Source: Pseudopyrenochaeta lycopersici
Lineage: Eukaryota; Ascomycota; Dothideomycetes; Pleosporales; Pseudopyrenochaetaceae
Length of the DNA: 64,000 nucleotides
Direction of reading: 5' to 3'
Assembly (NCBI GenBank): GCA_003313425.1
Contig: NHZP01000003.1
Coordinates: 1,922,001 to 1,986,000, forward strand
In this document: one piece after another, positions 1 through 10,276 of the stretch
Numbering within the stretch: position 1 is the stretch's first letter
Layout: every line of letters starts with the position of its first letter
The notes under the pieces: generated by a model
What the model saw: the letters and a program-made list of their open reading frames with translations, nothing else
What the model was told of the DNA's origin: nothing
Database searches by the model: none
Made by a program: the position numbers and the translations under genes

Positions 1-623
1 GATGTCCTAAACAGCATGTTACCCATAGTGATTTTGAATACCTGACAATTGGACGTTGGGCTGAAGAGACGGAATGTATGTGCAGAGTCGTGCGTGAACT
101 TGTGGAGCCGCCAGAAGGCTAAGACCTAATCAGGCGCACTACCGAGCGGAAGGCGCATTGCAGCCATCGGGGCGGAATCACGACTCCTCATCGTCAACAA
201 CCAATTAAATACGCCTTGCTACCCCAGTGCGTCCGAAACAAGCTGAATCATGGCAGCTCCAGAACAACTGAGGTAATCTGCCTAATGCCAATATGGGCGG
301 TCTGCCAAGGGAGGAGGCTGGACAGCCTGGACGTCCACCGTGAAGAACCCCATCGCCCTGCCTTGGTCACACACTGATCCTTCTGGCTGGGTTGATCTAC
401 ACTACTCGTGATTGTCCATTGTTCGCTTTTTGGAGTTGTGTCGGTAGTACTGCACGTTGCTAGTTCACAGAATCTGGTCAGGTAAGCGCCGGCAGACGGT
501 CCTACTTCCACCTGCGCGCCAATCTCCCCAATATTACAACAGAGTTTCTCGCTCTGTATCCAATAATAAGATATCGCGAAACTAACGCGACGCGATCTCC
601 AGCTTCGCCACTCCATTTTCACC
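1..623. other. Left edge and 5' region of the peroxiredoxin gene
   Basis: No coding region is convincing here. The long minus-strand open frame that enters this stretch from 961 is antisense to the peroxiredoxin exon and has serine/threonine-rich composition with no recognisable domain. The last ~100 bases before 624 (…ttttcacc then ATG) look like an ordinary fungal 5' leader. Confidence 0.6.
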
Positions 624-1459
624 ATGCCCGTCGAACTTCGCAAACGCAAAGAAGCTCCCCCAGCGCCAGTGCGCCCAGCGAAAAAGAAGGCGCCTGCCAA
701 GGGCAAGAAGCCTGAGACCGAGAAGACGGTTGTTGAGAAGGTCCAGGAGGCTGTTACTGAGAAGGTAGAAGCTGTCAAGGAGGCTGTTGTCAGCAAGACA
801 AATGGCGCCGCTCCTGCTAAAGGCGGCGCGCCCAAGGTTGGCGACACGATTGACCTGACTTCCTTTGGTGGTGAGGTAGAGACCAATGATGGGAATAAGA
901 CGACTCTTGCGAAACTTGTAGAGGAGAGCAAGAGTGGTGTTGTCTTATTCACGTACCCCAAGGCTTCGACTCCAGGATGTGAGTAACATTTCTCTCTGCT
1001 TCACATGTATTGCGCCATTCACTTACATGGATTCAACCAGGCACTGTGCAAGCCTGCCTCTTCCGCGACTCCTATACACCCCTTACTGCAACCGGCTATA
1101 GCATCTTCGGCCTCTCGAACGATAGTCCCAAGGCAAATACAACATTCAAGACAAAGCAGAATCTCCCGTACACACTGCTGTGCGATCCTGCGCAGACACT
1201 CATCTCAGCCATTGGCTTTAAGAAGGCGCCCAAGGGCACCACGCGCGGTGTTTTCGTGGTCGACAAATCAGGCAAAGTGCTTGCTGCTGAGCCTGGGGGC
1301 CCTGCTGCGACGGTTGAGGTGGTCAAGAAACTTGTCGGTGGTGGTGCGGCGGGTGCGACTGCTGGTGGAGAGGGGAAGAAGCAGGAGGATAAAGAGGCTG
1401 CGAAGACAGCCGATGAGGTGGCTGATACTGCGGCGAAGGTTGACAGCAAGGAGGCTTGA
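624..1459 (+). CDS. DOT5: Dot5/BCP-type thioredoxin peroxidase (peroxiredoxin), probably nuclear
   Basis: Exons 624-978 and 1041-1459, with a 62-nt intron (GTGAGT…ACCAG) inside the cysteine codon, encode 257 aa. The peroxiredoxin core starts near residue 72. The active-site stretch PKASTPGCTVQACLFRD spans the splice, with peroxidatic Cys119 and a second Cys124 spaced as in bacterioferritin-comigratory/PrxQ proteins. Such enzymes reduce hydroperoxides using thioredoxin. The first ~70 residues are lysine/alanine/proline rich with basic clusters (RKRKE, KKKAPAKGKK). This suits the nuclear localisation of yeast Dot5 but here is inference. The C-terminal ~35 residues are a charged Lys/Glu/Ala tail beyond the usual fold. 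The start is the first ATG of the frame, in a good context (caccATGcc). An antisense open frame over exon 1 is a compositional shadow. Confidence 0.9.
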
Positions 1460-3824
1460 TAATAGTTTGTATCTTTGGCATCGTCATTACATGTTATGTA
1501 TCGTTCTCCTTTTTGTTAGCTTGGGGCTGGACAGGATTGCAGCTTAAATAGTGTGAAGTTATCAAGTATCGCTTTGCTCACCCGTCATTTGACTTGCTTT
1601 TTGTCCTAGTCTCACTTTCTAATTCGCACTCGATCCATTGACTCGCATTTTTTTAATAGCTTCAGGAGCTTACATGTACTGAGAAGTCTCTTCATGTTAC
1701 CTTCGGTTTCCTAGCGAGTTATCTGAACTATACTAAAAGATAAAACCAAACTCTTGCAGAAGGAGTCAAAAGATCTGTATTGTTCAGGATCGCGTATTGA
1801 GGTCGATAACCACACAGAAGGGAGGCACAGTAAGAAAGGAAACGATTCAAAGGGCTTGGACTAGGTAAGGGCCTCAGAGGATGAAGCCAACGTCAATCCT
1901 AGTCTGAATAAAGGACTAGCTAACTGCAGGCCCTGCGCAACTGCTGTTCTCTGTTCAAGAAACTTATATATTATCCAGTGTCGCCTCCTTGCACCTCGTT
2001 ACAGCTATAGCTGCGAAATCGGTATCATAGGAGAATTGAGAAGGAAATTTCTGCAGATTTACCAGATTTGAGGGGATGATGCGTATTCTCATTCTTCAAT
2101 TTCGAAGCATGACTTTGTCAGTGGACTTTTCCGATATCATTCATGCCGCGGTCTAGTAAAACTCGTACCTGTGGTCTCTTGTGACAGAACAGTTGGTAGG
2201 TCATTCTGAAGACTGCGAAGAACGGGTCTTAATGTGTAAAGAAAAGCAAAATGCACCACTGTTACAATTTCGTCCGTGTTGTAACGTTTATTCGAGGGGA
2301 AATAGTTCCCCGAGTCTTTCCTTCCTAGCTGGGGAACACCGGTGCATTTCGAATTGAAACATTCTTACGTCACGCTTCTTTTCCCTCACTTCTATTATTA
2401 TACTTAGGCAGTATGTGTTCCAATCTATGATGTCCTCAATATTCCACAATCGTTTTATCATTTACCTAATGTGAGAGAAAGTTTTTCTGCAGCGCCAAAG
2501 TGCCGGCCTACATTCTGGAATTTACTGGCCTTCTCTCACTTGTATTCGGTACCGATTCTCTTCGTATGCGTTTATCTTAGAAACTACGTGAACAATGAGC
2601 CACCTTGCTTAAATTTGAGCACACATGATTACTCAAATTGATCAAATTTGTATCCTCCAAAGTTCACTTGATATAATGATATGGCAAATTAATGAGGAAA
2701 TTCACAAAGAAATGAATGCAATTTGTTGGGCGACTGGATTTCAAGCACTGAAAGCGTCCTACACAAACAATTGATTGGCGAAAGTAGACGCTGTTGAGTA
2801 TTATTCTCTGCTATTCAAGGAGAACAGTGCAGGACCCTGAAAACTTTACCTGTGGCAGACATTCTTACAAGATTGCTCCTATTTGGTCGCTCGCAAATAT
2901 GTCTCTATTGATCTTTGATATTAACGAAACACAATTGATATTTTAAACCGAGCCTCTGAGCGCCCACGAGTGTCGGTTCCGTCCTTCTACCAAATAATTC
3001 CTGCTGCCCCAATATGATCCTGTAGCAATAGAACCATTTTCGTGGGTCCAATGTCACCCATCTCGGGTTTATTAAGATTTTCGGTGCCTCATTTCACAAA
3101 ATGTGCACTGCATCTCAAGATTTCTGAACAGAGCTTAAGTGCACGAGCACGAAGGAGGGCGACACCAACAAAGTAGTCATAGCCTGGGATGATGGAGCCG
3201 AAGGGGTGTTTTTTGGCAACAAAGTATCCAGCTCTCTACGATTGGATAATTTGCTCCAAGAGTCGAAGGGAACTTAAGCTGGCACTAGGAGGAGACTTTG
3301 TGGCCTGGCAAGGCTGTCGTCTTGACGTTCTTTTCTATCCTTTTACACTACTAGAATGCGAATTGAACAATCAGCCATATAAATTAAAGGCCATGCATGA
3401 ATTCGCTCCGCAAGCAGACTCCAGAAGAGACCCAATTAATGGAATTTCCTCAGGAGATCATTCGGAAAACCTCAAGAAAACACGTCCTATCATTCAAAAT
3501 ATTTGCGTTGAACGAGCAACTGTTTGTATACACAATCAACGTTTTGGAACGAGATGAAGAATGATTCTCAAGCAACGCATTACAATTGGAGTACGATGAT
3601 AGCGGTACGTTAAGTTCCCCAGATGTCCCTGCCAAGACTCCATTCTGCCATGGATTTCCGCCTTTCTGACAAGCATAGCTTAAACCAGCTGCCTCCCATA
3701 CCAACCCCGCCATCCTCCGTCATAAGCACTTTGCACTCAAATCTGTGGACGAAAGTACCTGGCGTGATTCAGCTCTTCCTGCGCCCAACGCCACAGGAAT
3801 TCGAGCCTGAGTGAGACAGCCACA
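1460..3824. other. AT-rich intergenic spacer
   Basis: About 2.4 kb between the peroxiredoxin stop and the VPS29 start. It is visibly more AT-rich than its surroundings and only short, unrecognisable open frames occur (e.g. around 3189-3557). No transposase, terminal repeat or RNA gene could be recognised. The last ~100 bases are the VPS29 promoter and leader. Confidence 0.5.
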
Positions 3825-4663
3825 ATGGCCTCGCGACTGGTGCTGGTCTTAGGCGACCTCTTCATACCAGATAGAGCTTCAGTATGTCTCCAAATATACG
3901 TCTATACAATGCTCGACCTCACAAACTTACAGGCTACATAGGATATCCCCGCAAAAGTACGCGCTCACCATTCACCTACAGCCATACAACCTAACTGCAC
4001 ACCTTCTATGTCAATGCGCCCGGTGACTTACCACATGCATAGTTCAAGAAACTCCTCGCGCCCGGGAAAATAGGCCAAATTCTCTGTCTGGGCAACATAA
4101 CCGACCGCGACACGTATGAGTTCCTTCGCGGCATCGCCCCCGATCTACAAATCGTAAAAGGCGACTTCGATGTTGAAGCGCCCAACCTTGCGCTTTCCAA
4201 AGTTGTCACGCATGGCTCTCTACGCATAGGCTTCACGCACGGGCACACTATCATACCGCCAGGCGATGGCGATAGCTTGCTGATTGCGGCGCGGCAGATG
4301 GATGTGGATGTGCTGCTCTGGGGGGGCACACACAAGTTTGAGGCGTATGAAATGGAGGGCAAGTTCTTTGTCAACCCGGGAAGCGCAACAGGGGCTATGA
4401 GTACGGGCTGGTGGACAGAGGAGGAAGACCCCACGCCGAGTTTTGTGTTGATGGACGTGAGTATGCCCTCACTTCCTCGGAGGACATGGCATCGCTACTC
4501 GAGAGTGAAGATGTGTCTGTGGAACACTCGGCTAACAGTGGGATAGGTTCAAGGCGATGTTCTCGTGCTATACGTGTACCAGCTACGCAAGGATGCGGAA
4601 GGGAACGAGAACGTTGCGGTAGAGAAGGTGTCGTTTCGAAAAAATGGCGGTGGTGTATCATAG
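3825..4663 (+). CDS. VPS29: Retromer subunit Vps29 (metallophosphoesterase-fold scaffold), with a 15-nt microexon
   Basis: Exons 3825-3881, 3942-3956 (15 nt), 4043-4456 and 4547-4663 give 200 aa. The microexon codes DIPAK, joining GDLFIPDRAS to FKKLLAPGKIGQIL as in the family. Vps29 is a core part of the retromer cargo complex (with Vps35/Vps26) that recycles receptors from endosomes. Family marks are GDL-IP near residue 10, the GN-ITDR and GDFDVE segments, FTHGH, and the closing THKFEAYE…NPGSATGA block. Two metal-site positions differ from the family phosphoesterase motifs: the histidine after GDL is Phe, and GHTH reads GGTH. That fits a scaffold without phosphatase activity. The length (200 versus ~182 in animals) reflects a longer C-terminal end. 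The first exon must be short because its donor (CA|GTATGT) is followed by in-frame stops. Confidence 0.93.
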
Positions 4664-5139
4664 ACGGCGTTCCAGGCAGCGGCTTTATGCAGCTCATCAA
4701 TGGCATGATATCACGAGAAATACAATTGTTTCACAGCTTTAGCACAATGCTACTAAATCATCACATAACTTCTTTGAATGGGTTCGGATTACCACCCCAC
4801 TTGCGCTATTTTCTGATGTACCACAAAGGCTGCAACTGGAAGCCATTGCAGCTGGAAGCAGAACCTTGAAATAGATGCTGCAAAATGCATGTTGTTCAGG
4901 CATGCTTGTGTCGCCTTTAGGCTAGAAGCAGACCCTGGAGCTCAGCTGAGGCTCATGTCATTATGATTTCGTCTTGCGTCTACCCCATATTTTGCAACAG
5001 TGATGTGACCGTCCGGTGAGGTTCTGTAACACGGTTGCACGTCCTGTCAAAATGTCCCTCGCACAGCTTGGATATCTTCCGATGACTACATGATACCCGA
5101 ACATGTTCGGCGTTTGGCCGCGGAGATCGGTGAACTGCA
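4664..5139. other. Convergent 3' intergenic region (VPS29 / bisphosphate nucleotidase)
   Basis: 476 bases between two convergent stops, presumably the two 3' UTRs. No further coding signal seen. Confidence 0.6.
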
Positions 5140-6285
5140 TCACCTCCGTCCGAGAATCTCGTGTACAGCTCGATTGACGTGTTCGAACAAGTTCGGCATC
5201 GTAGCAATCATGCCGTAATTCTTGTCCCCCTTGATCTGACTACCCTGGCTAAAATCGATCTCGCCCCCATCAAAGTCCCGAATGTAGCCACCCGCCTCTT
5301 GAAACAGGATATGCCCGCCGGCATGATCCCATATGTACGTGAACCGATCTTTCGCCTTGGGAATGCGCACCATGACGTCTGTTGCTCCAAGGGTGAGCGC
5401 AACATACTTGAGCTGCTGTGACCAAACGACTGTACCAGGCCAGCTAGGCCCTGAACCGAGGCTATCTGCGACGGCTTTGTGCTCAGATTGAGAGAGAGAA
5501 GTCTTGCCTATTGTGGCCTCGACGAAATTGAGGTTCGTGAGGGATTTAGTTGGCAGTTCTCTAAGATTTACGCGCCGGGGTATGCCTAGCTCGGTACGGT
5601 GCATAGAGCGGACATATGTGCCTTGCCCCTTTACGGCAGAAAGCACAACTCCATAACCGGCCTCGTCTACTTGATCTTCATGGAGTCGAGCCTGTCCGAG
5701 CGGGCCGTATACATCAAATGCTAGGTTCGGGCACCCGATTACACCGACTTGCTGCACGCCATCAACGAGCAAGCAGAGGCAAACTGCATACTGCAGCCCC
5801 TGCATGAATGTCATCGTCCCATCAACGGGATCCATAACCCACACTCTACCCGAGCCCGTGACTTTACCTTTGCCGCCGAGGTCAAGAAGGTCGAACATCA
5901 TCTCCTTGCTTGCGGGGAAGGTCAAAGCTTCTGCACCTTCATCCCGCACATGCTGCACGTCGCCCGTCCGAGTCACTTCTGCATCAGCCTCCTCTTTTGC
6001 GCGTAGCACAAGCTCCCAGACTTGATTCCCAAGAGTTTCATTCGAGCGGAGTGCATCAGCGCTCTCCTCGCCAATGAATGCATCGTCGGGAAACCTCGCA
6101 TGAATAGCAGAGATGAGAAGCGCTTGTGCGGCGAAGTCCGCGATTGTCACTGGGGAGTCATCCGCTTTGGTTTCGGCGGAAACGTGATTTTTGAGTGAGC
6201 GGAGCACCGATTTCGTAAGAAGTGATGCAGTATGCACTGCTCGCAGTGCAAGGTGGAGCTCTGCGGAGTAGGGTGGTGTTGTCAT
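5140..6285 (-). CDS. MET22: 3'(2'),5'-bisphosphate nucleotidase (Hal2/Met22)
   Basis: A single open frame of 381 aa with no intron. It belongs to the lithium-sensitive inositol-monophosphatase fold family. Expected metal-site motifs are in order: TIAD at 47-50, GEES at 72-75, the diagnostic DPVDGT at 152-157 and WDHAGG near residue 325. The enzyme removes the 3'-phosphate of PAP (and of PAPS), a by-product of sulfate assimilation, so it supports sulfur amino acid synthesis and salt tolerance in yeast. The length is close to yeast Met22 (~357 aa). The N-terminus has no obvious targeting signal, so it is probably cytosolic. It lies convergent to VPS29 and has a long upstream spacer. Confidence 0.92.
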   Translation of the reverse strand: MTTPPYSAELHLALRAVHTASLLTKSVLRSLKNHVSAETKADDSPVTIADFAAQALLISAIHARFPDDAFIGEESADALRSNETLGNQVWELVLRAKEEADAEVTRTGDVQHVRDEGAEALTFPASKEMMFDLLDLGGKGKVTGSGRVWVMDPVDGTMTFMQGLQYAVCLCLLVDGVQQVGVIGCPNLAFDVYGPLGQARLHEDQVDEAGYGVVLSAVKGQGTYVRSMHRTELGIPRRVNLRELPTKSLTNLNFVEATIGKTSLSQSEHKAVADSLGSGPSWPGTVVWSQQLKYVALTLGATDVMVRIPKAKDRFTYIWDHAGGHILFQEAGGYIRDFDGGEIDFSQGSQIKGDKNYGMIATMPNLFEHVNRAVHEILGRR

Positions 6286-9200
6286 CGTTTGACTGTGTAA
6301 ATTTTTGATTATTGGCGTGATTGTGGTGTGCAGTTGGGTTTAGATATTAGTTTCAATTGTTAGTTTTAGATGAGGTGAGGTCTCCCGAGAATATTCTCGT
6401 AAGCGAGGCAGGTGGATTGACCATGTTGCAATTGCAACTTTGCGAACGCGTGCCTCAATTTGCGGATGTTAAAGTCTTTGGCTTGCAATGCTGCACACAC
6501 TTCTCAACAACAACTTGACGCGAAAGTAGCCAGAAGTAAATAACTGCTTAAGTCAGATGTGGCTGTTATTGAAGGAGAAAACAATAAGTGCGAGTCATAG
6601 TGATAACTCGGATCCGAAAATTTGACACGATGCCCGGATGACAGACGGCCCGAACGATGATATTGGGATTGTTGGTATCTCCAAAGGCTTTGGGTGGTTT
6701 GCGCCTCCCGAGTACTTCCGCAAATGTCGCCCCTTTGCGGGAGACAAAGATCAGAAATTCAAAGTCGACGGGAGACGACAAACCACTGCGCGGTAACCGC
6801 GAAACGGGCCGACTTTGGCGAGCTTGTTGTGATCGGGAGATGGACCTCAAGGATCTGGCATTGCCAGACGAGGCTGCTCGCTATTGATTTCCGTGACAAG
6901 ATGCGAACCGTGCAACGTTCACGATTGATTATCTGCTCCTGCTGCAGCGTAACACAGACGTTGCCGCGTCCGTTGTTTGGACATATTGCTTATTAGTAAC
7001 TGCAGTTCAGCATTCCGCATGGTGCTCTGGGTGGTCTTAGAAACGTTGTGTTCCGAGTCCCATAGTGCTTGGCAATATAAAACTGGACAGGTACATGCTT
7101 GACGCTGTTGGTTGTGTGCTCGAGCCTTCACGATGATGCACGCACGGGAGGGCCAAAACCGGTGCATATGCAAGTTTGTGTACTACGAGAGAGTCGCTCG
7201 TCCCATTGAGCTTCTACCAGTGATGCCTAAGCACTTTACTAGGTAGATTGAGAGAATTTAGGTATAACCTAGCTATTATATAGAGACTAAAAAACAACTG
7301 GACATCAAATTCGACATGTATGGGAAGCACACAATTTCGAGACGCCTGGCGTGGTCGTTGATTGACGAGGCTGTAGCTCGTTTCGAAAGGGCTGTGATGA
7401 CTGGAACGCATGGTTCTCTTTCTGGCAATGTCGCAATATTCATCGTAACGAGACTGGTGCCCGTGGTAATTGTGGGGAAATGAAGCCACCGTCAATCTTC
7501 ACGGGCGCCAGTTTCTGTTTTTGGCTCCCGTGTTGGCCTGTGCCATGACTGTTCTTGGTGTTATGAGTCGTGGTCCATGAACACCAGGCGCGGCAGGATT
7601 CCTGATCGCTTACCCATGTCAGACTCTGCTCCAGGCACAGCACTCCAAGCCGCGAGACAATGTCGGCTGAATGCCGTCAAGGTACAATGCTATCGTTCCT
7701 CCTTCGCAAATGACTTGAGGCTATCCAGCGTTTCTTGGAATTGAAGGAACCTCGTTAAGCGCGACAATATCGGGATAGGTCTGTCGTTCCTGCAGCTGCC
7801 TGTCAATATTACGAGCGTTGGATGGCTGTCAAAGGTGTGTCTAAACCTTGGAAAAAGCAACGTGGGGGTCTTATCAACCCTGGTCCAATGCTCAAACGGA
7901 CAAATGAGCGTGCCGACTTCATCTGCAAGTCACTCGCAATGGCGTTTCCCGACACGAACGGCGTGCCGCCTGCATGACCTTGGAGAGGGCGCTATTTGGC
8001 AGGACGAATGTATGCTTTGGTAGGAGAGCAAGGCCTTGAGTCGAGCCTGGTGATTATCTCGCTTCCTGAAGCCAAAAGAGGACGAGAACGAACGCTGAAG
8101 GGCACCGTTCGCTGCAAGACATCAGACGCGTGGAGGACCTCAGTGCTTCGCTTCGCCCTCAGCGCATCAAGCCGCTTCATCCCAATCGGTCAGGCAACAG
8201 GCCGACCTGGACCCTTCCTTGCGGCCTCCTGGCTGAATTAGGAGTTCGGCGATGGCGAAGCATTCATTTGATCGGTGGTCAGAACGCCTGTTTGGTTGCC
8301 TATCTGGCTGTACATGGCTTGCGCACTCTCTCCCCGAGTGCTCGCAGGTGTGCTCTTAGACGGTACCAAGCGGCAGTTGGATTGGCATTGTATATCGCAG
8401 ATCGTTCATGCAGCTTCGAGACGAGTTTGTGTCAACGTGCGAATAGCAACGGAGCATTCGAATATCCGAGTGCGAGTATGTCGTACTTGCAAGCCGCGAA
8501 CAACGTTGCCTGTGATTATCGCAACTTGTGACTATACTCTTCTGGGGTCAAGAGGGTTCGTCAATGGGGTTTGCATGATCATTACGAGATGTCCCACATT
8601 CCAAGCTTGTAGTCCCTACGAGGCTGAACCGAGTCACTCAGCATTCCGTGTGTGCAAAGTTTTCTGCTTACGGGACGGGTGGGCGAGAGGTGTCGTGACA
8701 CGGGACCCCCTACGTTTGAGAAATCATGCCTTCGCTCGCCATCATGACCGAAGATAGCGAGCGGGCCTAACACTGGGGTAGAGCCGGCTATGTCTGAAGC
8801 CCCACAGCACCAAGGTACAAGCCCAACAGATAGCAGCATTGAAGTGAGGATATCGCGCAAGGGTGAGGCATCGGCAAGTTGTCGAGCAACGATAACGAGC
8901 ATCGCTTCACACAAGCCAGGATTACGTGGGCGCAACAAAAGGTGCACCCATGACCGCTGAAACCGATATGTTTGCTCGCCCGTTACGTCCATAGCCCGCT
9001 CGAACAGGAAGTCTCGTACCTACATTTGCACGTCAGTCATCTGCCCGTCCGGCGCAGGGCAGAGCAGATGACTAGCAGGCCGATTCGTCATCTAAGGAGC
9101 TTCTCGGGATCACGCAGTCGGACAGTGGTGTGTCTGCTGAGCGCGCTCTATGATGGCGCGACTCGGCTGTTGCTGGCTGCGCTTGAAAAACTTTTTACTC

Positions 9201-9793
9201 TCAGCAGCAGACGCGAAAGAAAATCTCCCTCGTTGAGCGAATCGTCGCTGTGCTGTGCAGGAGCGTGCTGGCAGCACCGTGGTGGCCAAATCTCGGGCTT
9301 GACGAATGACAGCCCAGCCGCTGTGCACCTGTTCGTTGGAAACGACGCTCCAAGGCGCAGGCCTGGACTAGTGCACATTCGCGAGAGGGGTGCATGAGCA
9401 GAGGGTATGGCGGTTGCGTGAAAATAATCATCCTAGCCATCCCAGCTTTGGACCCACGCTGCGCAGTGCGGAGGTGTGCATCGCTAGCGCTGAATGCGTG
9501 GGGAGGCCTGTCCTCGGCCTCGTCAGGCACAGACCCTGCTCCAAAGCCGCCTTTAACTATCCATCGCCTCCTCCCGTTCTCCGCAAAGCTCGGTGCTCTT
9601 GCTGAAGACTCAAAACCCATCTCATGACTCTTGTTTGAAACCTCTTTAGTACTGCACCTCACCCACTCGTCCCTCTTCAGACGAACATTCACATCATCAA
9701 CTCTTGTCAGCCGCGCACTGCCCCGTTGCCGTCGACAGCATCATCATCGCTACAGTCTTTGACTTGCTCTTTACTACTCCTTACCACTTCGAT
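6286..9793. other. Long gene-poor spacer between MET22 and the Ecl1-family gene
   Basis: About 3.5 kb. Open frames of up to ~163 codons occur (e.g. minus strand 9201-9692, plus strand 8130-8531). They start at non-conserved positions, overlap one another in several frames, and show no domain or family signature. The final ~170 bases are CT-rich leader of the Ecl1-like gene. I see no repeats, RNA genes or transposon ends. Confidence 0.5.
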
Positions 9794-10276
9794 ATGTCTT
9801 CCTCTCAGATGCAATGGTCTTACGACTACTGCCTATCCTGTGATCGTCAGATCGTCGAGGGCACCTATTGCTCCCAGGCGTGCAGGTTAGCAGACTTGGA
9901 GAAGGCTGGCACCAAACTCTCATCGTCGGCTTCCTCGTCTTCGTCATCTTCGTCGTCGAACAACGGCTTCTACCTCCCACCACCCGTCAACTTCTCAGCA
10001 TACAAGGCGAGTTCGAGTGCACGAAGATTCGACAATGGCCCTTCCAGCCCGTATCATTACTACCCAACCGCAAATGGTACCTACTTCGCACCACCAACAG
10101 CCACTAGGCAATCACCACAGCGCAGCCTCACTCCGTCATCGTCACGGTCATCACTGGCATCTGCTGCATCTCAAACCCAATCAGGCGTTTCGCAACAAGC
10201 CGCTACTCAGCTGAACAGCTACATGCGATCATTCGATCAAACTCGAGATATCAAGAGGCGGTACACGCAGTACTAG
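9794..10276 (+). CDS. Ecl1-family small protein (extender of chronological lifespan), zinc-binding CxxC type
   Basis: 160 aa from the chosen ATG (MSSSQMQWSYDYC). The N-terminal block DYCLSCDRQIVEGTYCSQAC has the C-x2-C…C-x3-C arrangement and the YCS-x-xCR-x-xD pattern of Ecl1/2/3 proteins. In fission yeast these are induced by sulfur, metal or nutrient stress and prolong stationary-phase survival. After it come a polyserine run (~residues 46-56, from a TCN trinucleotide tract at about 9921-9958), Pro/Ser/Thr-rich low-complexity sequence, and a tail ending RSFDQTRDIKRRYTQY. An in-frame upstream ATG at 9704 would add 30 hydrophobic residues. I prefer 9794 because the conserved block follows at once and the upstream part resembles CT-rich leader. 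The gene stands alone between two multi-kilobase spacers, which suits a heavily regulated stress gene (inference). Confidence 0.72.
   Translation: MSSSQMQWSYDYCLSCDRQIVEGTYCSQACRLADLEKAGTKLSSSASSSSSSSSSNNGFYLPPPVNFSAYKASSSARRFDNGPSSPYHYYPTANGTYFAPPTATRQSPQRSLTPSSSRSSLASAASQTQSGVSQQAATQLNSYMRSFDQTRDIKRRYTQY
9921..9958 (+). repeat. TCN trinucleotide tract encoding polyserine
   Basis: Imperfect TCG/TCT/TCA repeat within the Ecl1-like gene, coding for about eleven serines. Such tracts often vary in length between strains. Confidence 0.8.

Noticed and set aside
248..961. 237-codon minus-strand open frame over the peroxiredoxin exon
   Set aside because: Antisense shadow of a real exon; Ser/Thr/Phe-rich composition, no motif.
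8130..8757. Overlapping plus-strand frames of 133 and 160 codons
   Set aside because: Two frames overlap in the same DNA with unrelated, Arg/Cys-rich translations and no conserved motif; likely chance.
9201..9692. 163-codon minus-strand open frame upstream of the Ecl1-like gene
   Set aside because: Overlaps several plus-strand frames in promoter-like sequence; no motif.
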